Below are positions 54,698 through 64,000 of a DNA stretch of 64,000 nucleotides, piece by piece. This stretch comes from Hyphomicrobiales bacterium. GTDB lineage: Bacteria; Pseudomonadota; Alphaproteobacteria; Rhizobiales; Rhizobiaceae. The stretch covers positions 1 to 64,000 of the forward strand of contig JAJFHV010000019.1 in the NCBI GenBank assembly GCA_021775415.1, read 5' to 3'. The notes beneath the pieces were generated by a model. It had not been told where the DNA came from. It was given only the letters and a program-made list of their open reading frames with translations, and ran no database searches. The position numbers and the translations under genes are program-made. The number at the start of each line of letters is the position of its first letter. Position 1 is the first letter of the stretch.

Positions 54698-57673
54698 TTA
54701 GCCGTATGGCCCCTTGAGGCCGAGTTTCTCAATCAGGCTGGTATAACGGTTGGAGCTTTTGACCAGCTCGGCTCCGTAACGTTCAACCAGTTCAGCCCGC
54801 CTCGCCGGATCTGTTATCGCGTCAATTGCCCCCCAGCTCGCAGCAATATTCTCTGCTGCATTACGAATTGCTGTGAGCGTTTCAGCGTCTGCAAGGGCAG
54901 AACCAAGCGTGTTTGGTGTAACCTTGCCAACGCCGTTGACGGTGACTGCACCCGCATCGGTGTAGCCTGCGGGCAAATCGCCTTTGAGGTTCATGACCGA
55001 CTTATAGCGAATACAATCGGTAATTTGGTCGACCGCCTGCTTTGCGCCCTCAACCCTGGAATTGTGCTCGGTATCAGCTGCCGCGTGAGGCAACAGTTCC
55101 ATCTTGTCGCCGTGCTTCTTCTCAAGCGCCAGATAAGGCACCATCGGGCCTGAGAGTTCACCGGTTTCAGCGTTCTTGAACAAATCCGCATCAATGCCGG
55201 CGTAGCGTACCTTGCCGCTTGCAAGAGCTGCATCAAGCGCGTCGGCGTTGACGACTTCGCCGCGGTCGTAATTGATCAACACAGCACCATCATTGAGCGC
55301 AGACAAAACTTTGTCGTCGATAACGGAATCATTGGCGAATTTGCCGGTATCCGCATTGAGCGGGCCAAGCCCGGTGTGCGGCGAGATGGCGTCTGCACCG
55401 TTCGCTGCGTCTTCTGGTGAAGTTGCGTAGATGAAACCTTCCGATTCTATCCAGTCCTTGTGATGAGGACGGGCGTAGACAGAAACTTCCATGCCAAATG
55501 ACTTTGCCAGGCAGGCGACTTCGCGGCCAATATTACCGAAGCCGATGATCGCCATCTTCTTGCCTTCGATCTTTTCGGTCGGATATTCGCAAAGGTTTTT
55601 GCCGGTATCGAAATCCTGGGCACATACACGGGCGTGCAATTCGCCAACAGGAAGATCAGGCGTTACTTTCAACAATGCCTTCATTGCCATTTGGGCAGTT
55701 GCGCGGCTGTTGAAACTCGGAGTGTTCATCAGTGGTGCTTCGCCGCCATCGCCATTGCCGCCGCCCCAGGAGGCGGACCCCATGTTGCCCGTACCGGCAC
55801 CAATGCGTACGCCGCCTTCTGCAAATTTAGATGTTGCAGGCAGGAATGTGGCCGCGACGATGGTTGCATCATACTGGCCATTTTCCGTGATTGGCAGAAG
55901 CTCGTCTTCACGGCTTAAATCCGGCTGGTAGAAATAGTGAATCTTGCCTTTTTCCAAACTATCCGCGTTCTCCATGAGCCCATCATGGAATACGCCACCA
56001 GTCTGCTCAATATGGGTCTTAACGGCGCTGTGATCTGGTTTGCCACTTTTATCAAATTTGAGACCAACCAGATCTGCAACCAACACCTTGTAAGCGCGGT
56101 TTGGATCGTCCGTGCGAGCTTTTTCGCCACCGGCGCTGGCTGATGTGTCGAATGATACGCCCTCCTTGGCCAGCAATTCTTCAAGTGTGACCAGTTTGGC
56201 GCGCAGGTATGCGTATTTGAGGTTTTCCAACAGCGCTACAATGTCTTCCGGTTCACGAATGCCACCGATCCAGGCACGGTAATCGCCAGGGGTTCCTGGA
56301 AATGCATTCACATAACGGGCCACATCCAGACCGGGTTCAAAGTCACCATTGGGATGGGTAAGCCCTTCATAGCCAAGCAACTGCTTTGACCGCGCAATCA
56401 GATGCGTATGTAGATTGGGATCAGTAATTTCCGGGTCGACCACTTTAAGGAGTGTAACGGCTGCGCCGCGACTCTCGGGTTGATCAACACCAAGATCAAG
56501 CAAAGGCTCCTTTGCGATCCATTTGTCTATGGTTTCGCGGTTTGTTTTAGAGCGGTGGTTTGCGTCCCTTACGCTACCAATGCGTTTTTCAGAGCGCAGC
56601 AGGCCAAAGGTTGTTTCTGCCAGGGCCAGTGTGGAAAATGTGTTGATGATGCCACCCAGCATCTTGTCCTCAGCCGGATCGTAGAATGGTCCGAGCTTTG
56701 CGGTCTTTTCTCCAGAAAGCGGTAACTTGGGATTAACCGGCACTACCATTTTGAGCTGTCGTGGGATTGCCCAAGCAGGATTTTGCTGATTGGTTTCAAC
56801 AAGATCAAAAGCTGGTGGCGTAAGAGAGACCACGAAATATCCCGATATGCCGCCGATCGCTTTTTGAAACGGGGTGAACATACAACATTTGGTCATCGCC
56901 TCGGCGACAGTTTCATCTGACCAGGGCATGGCACCCAGCATTGATGTAGCATCAATCACCGCGTGGTGTTCTGCCGGGTTCTTGTCAATCCACGCAAGCA
57001 GGTTTTTGATTTCCGCTTCGGAGTAGGTCGTTGCGCCAGTGGTTTCGTGGCCTACACCGAAAAATACCTTGATGCCCATCGCCTCGAGTTCATCAGGGGA
57101 AGGAATGGTGCCTTCCTTGTCAGCAAAATGCAGACGGTTCTCATCACCATTTTCCGCAAAACGATGCATCTCAACCAGCTGCGCGCCCCAAGACTGGCGG
57201 AAAAAACCCCCAGCTTTACCGGCATCCGATTCAGGTGCGGGAGTATCAACAAAAACGTGTTGAGCAGGGTCATTGGCATTGATCAGGTGCATTGCACAAA
57301 CGGTGAAACCGGAGTGGCCGCCGCCCAGACCCATTGCCATCCGGTTGGTTTTCGGGAATTCGAAATAGCGGATAATTTCGCGCATCATGTCCAGCAGGAT
57401 TGCATCTGCCGGGTAGCCACGGTGCATGGAACGGCCAATCTCGGCAGCGGTAAACGCGCCAATGTCATTGCCCTTGTCATCAAGCTTGCGATAGGTCGCT
57501 TCAAGCCATCGCTCAAACTCATAACGCATTTTACGGCTATCGATTTCATCGGTGGTGATATCAGTGATAGGGCCAACGCCGAAGAACCGGTTTACGGTAC
57601 GTTGCGGTGGTCCACCAGCGGTCGCGGCAGCACAAGCTTCGTGCTGTACTTTCAGTTCTTCAACGTTCGCCAT
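54698..57673 (-). CDS. Fused class V aminotransferase-like / D-isomer 2-hydroxyacid dehydrogenase
   Basis: The 991-residue protein joins two enzymes. Residues about 25-430 resemble phosphoserine aminotransferase: D241 in HHAVIDATSMLGAM and K271 in CMFTPFQKAIGG, the expected PLP lysine. Residues about 600-890 are a D-isomer 2-hydroxyacid dehydrogenase: nucleotide motif GFGNIG at 711-716, R804 in YDRGEVV and H863 in LLPHAAADTE. The order aminotransferase-dehydrogenase recalls SerC and SerA fused, but both domains are divergent, so serine synthesis is only one option. AGGGGATAGAG precedes the ATG at 57673. It is divergent from the alpha-hydroxyacid dehydrogenase gene. Confidence 0.85.
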   Translation of the reverse strand: MANVEELKVQHEACAAATAGGPPQRTVNRFFGVGPITDITTDEIDSRKMRYEFERWLEATYRKLDDKGNDIGAFTAAEIGRSMHRGYPADAILLDMMREIIRYFEFPKTNRMAMGLGGGHSGFTVCAMHLINANDPAQHVFVDTPAPESDAGKAGGFFRQSWGAQLVEMHRFAENGDENRLHFADKEGTIPSPDELEAMGIKVFFGVGHETTGATTYSEAEIKNLLAWIDKNPAEHHAVIDATSMLGAMPWSDETVAEAMTKCCMFTPFQKAIGGISGYFVVSLTPPAFDLVETNQQNPAWAIPRQLKMVVPVNPKLPLSGEKTAKLGPFYDPAEDKMLGGIINTFSTLALAETTFGLLRSEKRIGSVRDANHRSKTNRETIDKWIAKEPLLDLGVDQPESRGAAVTLLKVVDPEITDPNLHTHLIARSKQLLGYEGLTHPNGDFEPGLDVARYVNAFPGTPGDYRAWIGGIREPEDIVALLENLKYAYLRAKLVTLEELLAKEGVSFDTSASAGGEKARTDDPNRAYKVLVADLVGLKFDKSGKPDHSAVKTHIEQTGGVFHDGLMENADSLEKGKIHYFYQPDLSREDELLPITENGQYDATIVAATFLPATSKFAEGGVRIGAGTGNMGSASWGGGNGDGGEAPLMNTPSFNSRATAQMAMKALLKVTPDLPVGELHARVCAQDFDTGKNLCEYPTEKIEGKKMAIIGFGNIGREVACLAKSFGMEVSVYARPHHKDWIESEGFIYATSPEDAANGADAISPHTGLGPLNADTGKFANDSVIDDKVLSALNDGAVLINYDRGEVVNADALDAALASGKVRYAGIDADLFKNAETGELSGPMVPYLALEKKHGDKMELLPHAAADTEHNSRVEGAKQAVDQITDCIRYKSVMNLKGDLPAGYTDAGAVTVNGVGKVTPNTLGSALADAETLTAIRNAAENIAASWGAIDAITDPARRAELVERYGAELVKSSNRYTSLIEKLGLKGPYG

Positions 57674-57918
57674 TTCTCTATCCCCTAATGTCACAATAAT
57701 ACACACGCACCCTTGGCAGATTGCCAGGATGGTGTGAAATTCAGATATTGAGATATCTAAAGCACAGGGTGCTCGAAGTCTGGAATGCGTCACGGTGTAT
57801 CACGTTCACGCGGCGATGAACTTGTGCCTAGTTCCAATGTTCAAGTTGAATGCAGAGGCTGATCTGTGCCATTTGGGTGACTGGCGAAGAAATTACACAA
57901 GAAAAAGTCGGAAAATTC

Positions 57919-59073
57919 ATGTTCAAGCGTTTGAAAAATTGCCACAATGTGCAGGATATGCGGGCGCTGGCCAAACAGCGGCTACCCGGCCCGATCTTCC
58001 ACTACATTGACGGGGCGGCGGACGATGAACTGACCTATCGGCGCAATACTGCCGCCTTTGATGATTGTGATTTGGTGCCGAATGTCCTGGCGGGTGTTGA
58101 AACCGTTGACATGTCCACAACGGTGATGGGGCAGAAAATCGACATGCCGATTTATTGCGCACCAACTGCTCTGCAACGGCTTTTCCATCCTGAAGGGGAG
58201 CGGGCGGTTGGCAAGGCTGCCACCAAATATGGAACCATGTTTGGTGTATCTTCGCTTGCCACAGTCAGTGTGGAAGAAATATCTGAAATTGCCCCTGGGC
58301 CAAAAATGTTCCAGTTCTATTTTCACAAGGACCGTGGTTTGAATGATGCGCTGATGCAAAGGGCAAAGGATGCGAAATTCAATGTGTTGGCGCTGACGGT
58401 CGATACCATAACCGGCGGAAACCGGGAGAGGGACCTTCACACCGGCTTCACATCGCCACCCAGATTGACGCTCAGCAGTATGATCAGTTTCGCAACCCAT
58501 CCCATGTGGGCTTGGAATTTCTACACCAAACCAAAATTTGATATGCCGCATTTGTCCGGTCATGTGTCTGAAGGCACCAATTTGGCTGTATCCGTCGGCG
58601 AATATTTCTCCACCATGCTGGATCAGTCCATGAACTGGAAAGACGCTGAAAAACTCTGCAGGGATTGGGACGGAGAGTTTGCCCTGAAAGGCATCATGAG
58701 TGTTGAAGATGCAAAACGGGCAGTTGATATTGGATGTACCGGGATCATGGTTTCAAACCATGGCGGCAGGCAGTTGGATGGCTCCCGCGCGCCGTTTGAT
58801 CAATTGGCTGAGATTTGTGATGCGGTGGGCGATAAAATCGATGTTATTTGCGAGGGCGGCATTCAACGCGGGACGCATGTTCTAAAGGCCCTGTCAGTTG
58901 GAGCAAAGGCCTGTTCGGGCGGGCGAATGTATCTTTATGCTCTTTCGGCAGCTGGGCAGGCCGGTGTTGAAAAAGTCCTGGGCAATCTACGTACCGAAAT
59001 CGAACGCGACATGAAGCTGATGGGGGTTACCTCATTAGATCAGCTCAGCCGCGATAATTTACGATATCGATAG
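57919..59073 (+). CDS. FMN-dependent alpha-hydroxy-acid dehydrogenase (L-lactate dehydrogenase type)
   Basis: The 384-residue protein is a TIM-barrel flavoenzyme: LPGPIFHYIDGAADDELTYRRN, PTALQRLFHPEGERAVGKAA, and catalytic SNHGGRQLDGSRAP near residue 282, with the FMN phosphate site CEGGIQRGTHVLKAL. It oxidises L-lactate or another L-2-hydroxyacid to the keto acid. The start ATG at 57919 has a weak ribosome-binding site. It is followed 11 bases later by a DapA-family lyase and divergent from the fused aminotransferase-dehydrogenase, so these may belong to one hydroxy/keto acid pathway. Confidence 0.92.
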   Translation: MFKRLKNCHNVQDMRALAKQRLPGPIFHYIDGAADDELTYRRNTAAFDDCDLVPNVLAGVETVDMSTTVMGQKIDMPIYCAPTALQRLFHPEGERAVGKAATKYGTMFGVSSLATVSVEEISEIAPGPKMFQFYFHKDRGLNDALMQRAKDAKFNVLALTVDTITGGNRERDLHTGFTSPPRLTLSSMISFATHPMWAWNFYTKPKFDMPHLSGHVSEGTNLAVSVGEYFSTMLDQSMNWKDAEKLCRDWDGEFALKGIMSVEDAKRAVDIGCTGIMVSNHGGRQLDGSRAPFDQLAEICDAVGDKIDVICEGGIQRGTHVLKALSVGAKACSGGRMYLYALSAAGQAGVEKVLGNLRTEIERDMKLMGVTSLDQLSRDNLRYR

Positions 59074-59084
59074 GGGCTTATTTG

Positions 59085-59981
59085 ATGCCAGTCCAACCGC
59101 TCAAAGGTGTTATTGCACCGATCCTCACACCGTTTGATAAAGCGCTCAATATTGCTGAAGATTTGTATGTCAGCCACGCCAAGGCGATGCTTGAAGAGGG
59201 CTGTGTCGGGTTAGCGCCTTTTGGTACGACGGGCGAGGCGCTTTCGGTCGGGTTGGAAGAACGCGTGCACACGCTGGCGACACTGGTAGATAGCGGCGTT
59301 GATCCGTCAAAGCTCATCCCGGGAACAGGCCTCACCAACATGCCGGACACGGTGCGACTCACGCGACAGACAGTTGAGTTAAATTGTGCCGGAGCACTGG
59401 TATTGCCGCCATTCTTTGGCAACCAGCCAAGTGAGGAAGGGCTTTATGCCTACTATGCGCGGCTAATAGAGCAGGTAGGCTCTGATGCGCTTCGGATATA
59501 TTTGTATCATATTCCGCAAGTTGCAGGCGTTGGTATTCCGGTATCTTTGGCGGCACGGTTACACCGAGATTTTCCGGGGCAGATCGTGGGCATCAAGGAC
59601 AGTTCGGGTGACTGGGACAACACAAAAGCGCTGCTCGAAATTGAGGGACTTGTGGTTTATCCCGGTTCTGAATTGTTTTTGACCGATGCAATCGAACTTG
59701 GTGGCCCAGGATGCATTACCGGCACGGCCAACTTGAATGCTGCTGCAATTGCAGAAGTGGCAAGTCTATTGCATTCGGGTGAGCACGAGATGGCTGCCCA
59801 AAAAATGAAATCGGTCCATACATTTCGTTCGACGATGCAGCAACACAATTTGATTGCAGCGCAAAAATGGCTCCTTGCGGACAGGAGCGGGGATCAGCGC
59901 TGGCTGGAGGTCCGTCCGCCGCTAGGGCGATTATCAGATGCAGCGGGCTTGGCGCTTAAAGATGAGTTGGCGAGTATTTGA
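59085..59981 (+). CDS. DapA-family (N-acetylneuraminate lyase/dihydrodipicolinate synthase) lyase
   Basis: The 298-residue protein has the class I aldolase barrel motifs: GTTGE at 47-51, Y141 in IYLYHIPQ and the Schiff-base K171 in VGIKDSSGD. It condenses or cleaves pyruvate-derived adducts; similarity to DapA is only at family level, and the substrate is unknown. It follows the alpha-hydroxyacid dehydrogenase gene closely, so it is likely in the same transcript. Confidence 0.88.
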   Translation: MPVQPLKGVIAPILTPFDKALNIAEDLYVSHAKAMLEEGCVGLAPFGTTGEALSVGLEERVHTLATLVDSGVDPSKLIPGTGLTNMPDTVRLTRQTVELNCAGALVLPPFFGNQPSEEGLYAYYARLIEQVGSDALRIYLYHIPQVAGVGIPVSLAARLHRDFPGQIVGIKDSSGDWDNTKALLEIEGLVVYPGSELFLTDAIELGGPGCITGTANLNAAAIAEVASLLHSGEHEMAAQKMKSVHTFRSTMQQHNLIAAQKWLLADRSGDQRWLEVRPPLGRLSDAAGLALKDELASI

Positions 59982-59993
59982 CAACCCACGCAC

Positions 59994-60022
59994 AAAAAAG
60001 CCCGGACTGGGAAATCCGGGCT
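59994..60022 (-). terminator. Terminator of the minus-strand gene at 60052
   Basis: On the minus strand AGCCCGGA and TCCGGGCT (60015-60022 with 59999-60006) form a perfect 8-bp stem followed by TTTTTT. The stem may also serve the plus-strand gene ending at 59981, but a U-run lies only on the minus side. Confidence 0.75.
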
Positions 60023-60051
60023 CATAAATTGCAGTATAGAAGCTTCAGTGA

Positions 60052-60399
60052 TCAGTTCGCCATTGTGCCAATATCACCGGCTGCCAGATCAGGTTCCTGA
60101 CCTAATGCAGCAAGATCTTCGTCAAGACTCTTTTCAACCTGTTCTTCAAGATTGAGGTCATCGATAAGTCCGTCAGCCTCTTCAATCGCGGCTTCCGGCG
60201 CGGCATCCACTTGGTTGCTGTCCGTCGCATTAAGATCAGCAATTGCTGCCTCAACAGCTTCTGGAGCAGTCGCACCAAATGAAGCTTCCAGATCGCCAAT
60301 CAGCGTGTCGAGTGAAGTCACCAATTTATAGTCGGGGTTGATTTGTAGCCGCTCAAGCGCTTCATCGCGCATTGTTTTGAGTTGTTGAATTTGTTCCAT
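60052..60399 (-). CDS. Hypothetical acidic protein, 115 residues
   Basis: The protein MEQIQQLKTMRDEALERLQI ... is acidic, mostly helical and alanine/glutamate rich, with a coiled-coil-like start and low-complexity acidic tail (IEEADGLIDDLNLEEQVEKS). No signal peptide, membrane segment or known domain. It has its own terminator. Function unknown; it may be a small regulator or structural protein. Confidence 0.7.
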   Translation of the reverse strand: MEQIQQLKTMRDEALERLQINPDYKLVTSLDTLIGDLEASFGATAPEAVEAAIADLNATDSNQVDAAPEAAIEEADGLIDDLNLEEQVEKSLDEDLAALGQEPDLAAGDIGTMAN

Positions 60400-60560
60400 G
60401 AATTACCCTTTTAAAGTTGTTAGGCCCCCACCGATTTGTTTTGTTTGCAGTTACGCCACGCACCAAAACCCATAGAAGACGCATGAACAATGTAATGCAC
60501 AAATTCCACGAATGTTCAAATTTGAAAGTGAATATTGCGGTTTTTTCAGTGAATTAAGAG

Positions 60561-61205
60561 TTAGTCCGCTTCCCGGAGTTCTTCGTAAGAAACCATTACA
60601 TGCTGGCGAAAGGGCTTTCGTTCAGCCAGCACATCGTAATAGCGCTGCAGGTGCGGGAAGTCTTTTCGGGCGATATCAATATCGAAGTATCGATAGAGGC
60701 AGTGGCCGAACTGAATATCTGCCAGGCTGAAGTCCTCACCGGCGATAAATTTCAATTTGGACAGCCGATCATCCGCGATAGTGAGGAATTTCCCCAGGGC
60801 TTCCAAAGCTTCCGCGATTGCAGCCGGATCGCGTTTTGAGGGAGGTGTTCTGACAACCCGCCAAAACAGGGGTGCGGTAAATTTCAGCGCTATGTTTATC
60901 TTTGACCACTCTGCCCACATGTCCACATTGGTTCTTTTTACAGGGTCCTGTGGCCAGAAATCTTCGCTGGCATAGGTGTTTGCAAGATAGCGCAGGATTG
61001 CACCTGATTCCCAGATTGGAGGATTATCGCCATCCTGCAGGGTAGGGACGGTGCCATTCGGATTCATGGTGAGATAATCACCAGTGTTATTAACACCATA
61101 CATAAGGCCGGCGTCGGTGCGTTGATGCTCGAGACCCAGTTCGCCGATACACCACATAACAGCCTGAACATTGGATGATGAGGCACGACCCCAGATGTTC
61201 AGCAT
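60561..61205 (-). CDS. Glutathione S-transferase
   Basis: The 214-residue protein has the thioredoxin-like N-terminal domain with IWGRASSSNVQAVMWCIGEL (catalytic-type serine), NPNGTVPTLQDG and ESGAILRYLA for glutathione binding, and a helical C-terminal domain with LADIQFGHCLYRYFDIDI. It conjugates or reduces substrates using glutathione; the substrate is unknown. It lies just upstream of nothing related; clpA is 38 bases away on the same strand. Confidence 0.92.
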   Translation of the reverse strand: MLNIWGRASSSNVQAVMWCIGELGLEHQRTDAGLMYGVNNTGDYLTMNPNGTVPTLQDGDNPPIWESGAILRYLANTYASEDFWPQDPVKRTNVDMWAEWSKINIALKFTAPLFWRVVRTPPSKRDPAAIAEALEALGKFLTIADDRLSKLKFIAGEDFSLADIQFGHCLYRYFDIDIARKDFPHLQRYYDVLAERKPFRQHVMVSYEELREAD

Positions 61206-61243
61206 GTTCGCTGATCCTTTACGCTGATTGTCAGATATGGAGT

Positions 61244-63649
61244 TCAGCTGTTAAGCGGAACCTTTGGAACGGAGCCGGTACCGCCGTTTCGCTTGCCGGT
61301 GGACTTTGGTTTCGCTTTTGACGGTTTGGCCTTGGCTTTTGTTGCCGGACGTTTTGGTTTGATCGGTTTGTCCTCGATCGCAACCAGCTTCAGGGACCCT
61401 TTGCCATCCTTGTCCTTGGTGAGGCTGATGCTTACGGTGCCGCCGGTTTTTAATTTTCCGAATAACACTTCATCTGCCAATGGCTTCTTGATGTGCTCCT
61501 GAATAACGCGGCCCAGGGGACGAGCGCCCATGCGTTCGTCAAACCCTTTGGTCGCAATCCACGCGATGGCTTCTTCGGTGAGTTCAAAAGTTACACCGCG
61601 CTCGGCAAGCTGGGCCTCCAACTGCATGATGAACTTCTCAACAACCTTGTGGACAACCGGTGTTGGCAGGGAATCGAAGGGAACAATTGCGTCAAGTCGA
61701 TTGCGGAATTCCGGCGCAAATAGCCGGTTGATGGCTTCCTCATCATCACCGGTGCGCTTGGTTGAGCCGAAGCCAATCGCGGATTTCTGCATTTCCGAAG
61801 CACCCGCGTTGGTGGTCATGATGAGAATGACATTGCGAAAATCGACTTTCTTGCCGTTGTGGTCCGTCAGTTTGCCGTGATCCATAACTTGCAGGAGAAT
61901 GTTGAACAGGTCCGGATGGGCTTTCTCGATTTCATCAAGCAGCAGCACACAATGGGGGTGTTGATCGACTCCGTCGGTCAGTAATCCACCTTGATCGAAG
62001 CCAACATACCCTGGAGGTGCACCAATCAGACGGGATACGGTATGGCGTTCCATGTATTCAGACATGTCAAAGCGCAACAGTTCCACACCCATGGCGCTGG
62101 CAAGTTGGCGTGCAACTTCGGTTTTTCCGACCCCGGTTGGTCCAGAAAACAGGTAACCGCCAATGGGTTTGTCTGGTTCACGCAATCCCGCGCGGGAAAG
62201 CTTGATCGCGGACGAAAGCGCGCTGATTGCTGCGTCCTGTCCGTAAACCACCCGCTTCAGCTGCGTTTCGAGGTTGGAAAGTACGGTGGCATCATCCTTT
62301 GAAACAGTTTTTGGCGGAATACGTGCCATCGTTGCGACGGTTTCTTCGATTTCCTTGATGCCAATCTGCTTTTTGCGTTTGGAAACCGGTAGCAGTTTTT
62401 GTGACGCGCCGGACTCATCAACAACATCGATTGCCTTGTCGGGCAATTTGCGATCATTGATGTAGCGCGAGGACAATTCCACCGAAGCCCGGATTGCCTC
62501 ATTAGTGTATTTGATGTCGTGGAATTCCTCGAAATATGGCTTGAGACCCTTCATGATATCAATGGAGTCTTCAAGGGAAGGTTCCTTGATATCAATTTTC
62601 TGGAAACGACGGACCAAGGCGCGGTCCTTTTCAAAGAACTGTCGGTATTCCTTGTAGGTAGTCGAGCCAATGCAGCGGATGGTACCCGAGGAGAGTGCTG
62701 GTTTCAAAAGATTGGATGCATCCATGGCTCCACCGGAAGTCGCACCGGCACCGATCACGGTGTGGATTTCATCGATGAACATGATCGCGCCTGGATAATC
62801 CTCGATTTCTTTCACGACCTGTTTAAGGCGTTCCTCGAAGTCTCCGCGATAGCGGGTCCCGGCAAGCAGGGTACCCAAATCAAGTGTAAAAATCGTACTG
62901 TCGTGCAAAACTTCCGGGACGTCTTTTTCCACAATCCGTTTGGCAAGGCCCTCAACAATTGCGGTTTTACCCACTCCAGGATCTCCCACATAGAGGGGAT
63001 TATTCTTTGAGCGGCGGCACAACACCTGGATTGTGCGGTTTACTTCATCTGTTCGGCCAATCAGCGGATCAATACGCCCTGCTTTCGCTTTTTCGTTGAG
63101 ATTGATGCAATAAGCAGTAAGCGCATCCCCCTTGGTTTTGGTGTCTTCTTCGCCAAGGGCAGCCTGATCGTCCTCAATACCGCGAACCGGTCTGACTTCC
63201 GCTGAGCCACTGCGTTTTGCAATTCCGTGCGATATGAAATTCACCGCATCATAGCGGGTCATTTCCTGTTCCTGAAGGAAATACGCCGCATGGCTTTCGC
63301 GTTCCGCAAAAATCGCGACAAGCACATTTGCACCGGTCACTTCTTCGCGTCCTGAAGATTGCACATGAATAACCGCACGCTGGATAACCCGCTGGAATCC
63401 TGCCGTCGGTTTTGAATCTTCATCATAGCCGGTCACCAGATTGGCAAGCTCTGTATCTATATAGTCGGACAGATTTTCGCGCAGCGCGTCCATATCCACA
63501 TTGCAGGCACGCATTACAGCTGCCGCATCCTGGTCATCAATCAGAGCCAGCAGCAGGTGCTCAAGCGTTGCATATTCCTGAGACCGGTCGTTGGCAAACG
63601 ACAGGGCCTTGTGGAGTGCTTTTTCCAGACTGTCAGTAAATGAGGGCAA
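61244..63649 (-). CDS. clpA: ATP-dependent Clp protease ATP-binding subunit ClpA
   Basis: The 801-residue protein has a Clp-N domain ([20 protein letters not shown]), two AAA+ domains (Walker A GDPGVGKT at 222-229 and GPTGVGKT near 507) and ends with an unusual Lys/Pro/Ala-rich basic tail (about 765-790, [20 protein letters not shown]). It unfolds substrates for ClpP, guided by the adaptor ClpS encoded just upstream. Start is TTG at 63649, with GGAG six bases before. clpP is not in the window. Confidence 0.97.
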   Translation of the reverse strand: MPSFTDSLEKALHKALSFANDRSQEYATLEHLLLALIDDQDAAAVMRACNVDMDALRENLSDYIDTELANLVTGYDEDSKPTAGFQRVIQRAVIHVQSSGREEVTGANVLVAIFAERESHAAYFLQEQEMTRYDAVNFISHGIAKRSGSAEVRPVRGIEDDQAALGEEDTKTKGDALTAYCINLNEKAKAGRIDPLIGRTDEVNRTIQVLCRRSKNNPLYVGDPGVGKTAIVEGLAKRIVEKDVPEVLHDSTIFTLDLGTLLAGTRYRGDFEERLKQVVKEIEDYPGAIMFIDEIHTVIGAGATSGGAMDASNLLKPALSSGTIRCIGSTTYKEYRQFFEKDRALVRRFQKIDIKEPSLEDSIDIMKGLKPYFEEFHDIKYTNEAIRASVELSSRYINDRKLPDKAIDVVDESGASQKLLPVSKRKKQIGIKEIEETVATMARIPPKTVSKDDATVLSNLETQLKRVVYGQDAAISALSSAIKLSRAGLREPDKPIGGYLFSGPTGVGKTEVARQLASAMGVELLRFDMSEYMERHTVSRLIGAPPGYVGFDQGGLLTDGVDQHPHCVLLLDEIEKAHPDLFNILLQVMDHGKLTDHNGKKVDFRNVILIMTTNAGASEMQKSAIGFGSTKRTGDDEEAINRLFAPEFRNRLDAIVPFDSLPTPVVHKVVEKFIMQLEAQLAERGVTFELTEEAIAWIATKGFDERMGARPLGRVIQEHIKKPLADEVLFGKLKTGGTVSISLTKDKDGKGSLKLVAIEDKPIKPKRPATKAKAKPSKAKPKSTGKRNGGTGSVPKVPLNS

Positions 63650-63662
63650 TAGGTGCTCCGGG

Positions 63663-63992
63663 TTATTTCTTTTCCATTACACATTGTAATGGATGTTGAT
63701 GTTTCTGGGCGAAATCCATGACTTGCGTGACTTTGGTCTCGGCCACCTCGTAGGAAAATACGCCACATTCTCCCACGCCATTGTTGTGAACATGCAACAT
63801 GATCTGGGTCGCCTGTTCCTGAGACTTTGAAAAGAACTGTTCGAGTACCATGATTACAAATTCCATCGGAGTAAAATCATCGTTCAACAAAAGCACCCTG
63901 TAAAGGCTCGGTTTTTTTGTTTTCGTCCGGATTCGGGTTGCAACACCTGTTTCATTGCCACCGTCATTCGACTGGTCGTCATCATCCTGCAT
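63663..63992 (-). CDS. clpS: ATP-dependent Clp protease adaptor ClpS
   Basis: The 109-residue protein has a disordered acidic N-terminus and the ClpS core: [45 protein letters not shown]. The LNDDFTPM region binds the N-degron residue and HNNG-like motifs lie at the base of the pocket. It delivers N-end-rule substrates to ClpA. It ends 13 bases before clpA. The upstream promoter is outside the window. Confidence 0.95.
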   Translation of the reverse strand: MQDDDDQSNDGGNETGVATRIRTKTKKPSLYRVLLLNDDFTPMEFVIMVLEQFFSKSQEQATQIMLHVHNNGVGECGVFSYEVAETKVTQVMDFAQKHQHPLQCVMEKK

Positions 63993-64000
63993 TCGTAACG

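Noticed and set aside
56963-57688. 241-residue plus-strand ORF opposite the fusion gene
   Set aside because: Antisense to the conserved aminotransferase domain; no ribosome-binding site.
1-64000. CRISPR arrays, rRNA or tRNA genes, prophage modules
   Set aside because: No regularly spaced repeats, no rRNA-like or cloverleaf sequences and no phage structural genes were recognised on either strand by eye; a covariance-model search could still find a tRNA.

Overview
The window comes from an alphaproteobacterium, most probably a member of the Hyphomicrobiales (Rhizobiales). The signs are a Porin_2-type porin, the ATP synthase zeta-subunit (DUF1476) gene beside purine genes, the purL-bolA-grxD string, a BA14K-like protein, several DUF1127 proteins, MocR regulation, GAAC-N7-GAAC type LexA boxes before recA and a clpS-clpA pair. 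Base composition is moderate and fairly even; the AT-richer patches are the Sel1-type gene (33.5-35.2 kb), the GIY-YIG gene (17.6-18.0 kb) and the insertion sequence (43.3-45.4 kb). No rRNA, tRNA or CRISPR array was recognised.

Layout. 1-8.1 kb is an accessory redox/detoxification region: a carboxymuconolactone decarboxylase-like protein with an NTF2-like protein, a secreted operon ending in DUF4142 and Tat-exported cupredoxin genes, a LysR gene divergent from a VOC protein and a PNPOx-ferredoxin reductase fusion, and a second LysR gene divergent from DUF1127 and a second NTF2-like gene, followed by the stub of an old-yellow-enzyme gene. 8.5-23.3 kb holds class II DAHP synthase and a broken-up purine region (purB ... 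purC-purS-[GIY-YIG]-purQ-lipoprotein ... purL-bolA-small membrane ORF-grxD). 23.5-33 kb has a porin, PilZ, HD and GGDEF proteins, a P1 peptidase, two orphan amino-acid-type binding proteins and secreted unknowns. 33-45.3 kb mixes repeat-rich gaps with a Sel1-repeat protein, an arginine deiminase-type hydrolase, the Mrp/XdhC/MobA-like operon (maturation of molybdenum hydroxylases), an orphan PotD-type binding protein, a TadG-like protein and an IS1595-type transposase. 45.3-64 kb is mostly core: LexA-boxed recA, alaS, icd, fumC, a 991-residue aminotransferase/dehydrogenase fusion divergent from an alpha-hydroxyacid dehydrogenase and a DapA-family lyase, then GST, clpA and clpS.

Most noteworthy. 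A GIY-YIG endonuclease ORF sits exactly at the purS/purQ junction and is flanked by an 11-bp direct repeat that rebuilds the purQ start (17553-18022). A family of palindromic GTCCGC...GCGGAC elements lies in at least seven intergenic places. Two very short membrane-protein genes are apparent at 11935-12069 and 32087-32203. The fused aminotransferase-2-hydroxyacid dehydrogenase has no assigned reaction. Start codons below were chosen by ribosome-binding site and family alignment, so several are downstream of the longest reading frame.
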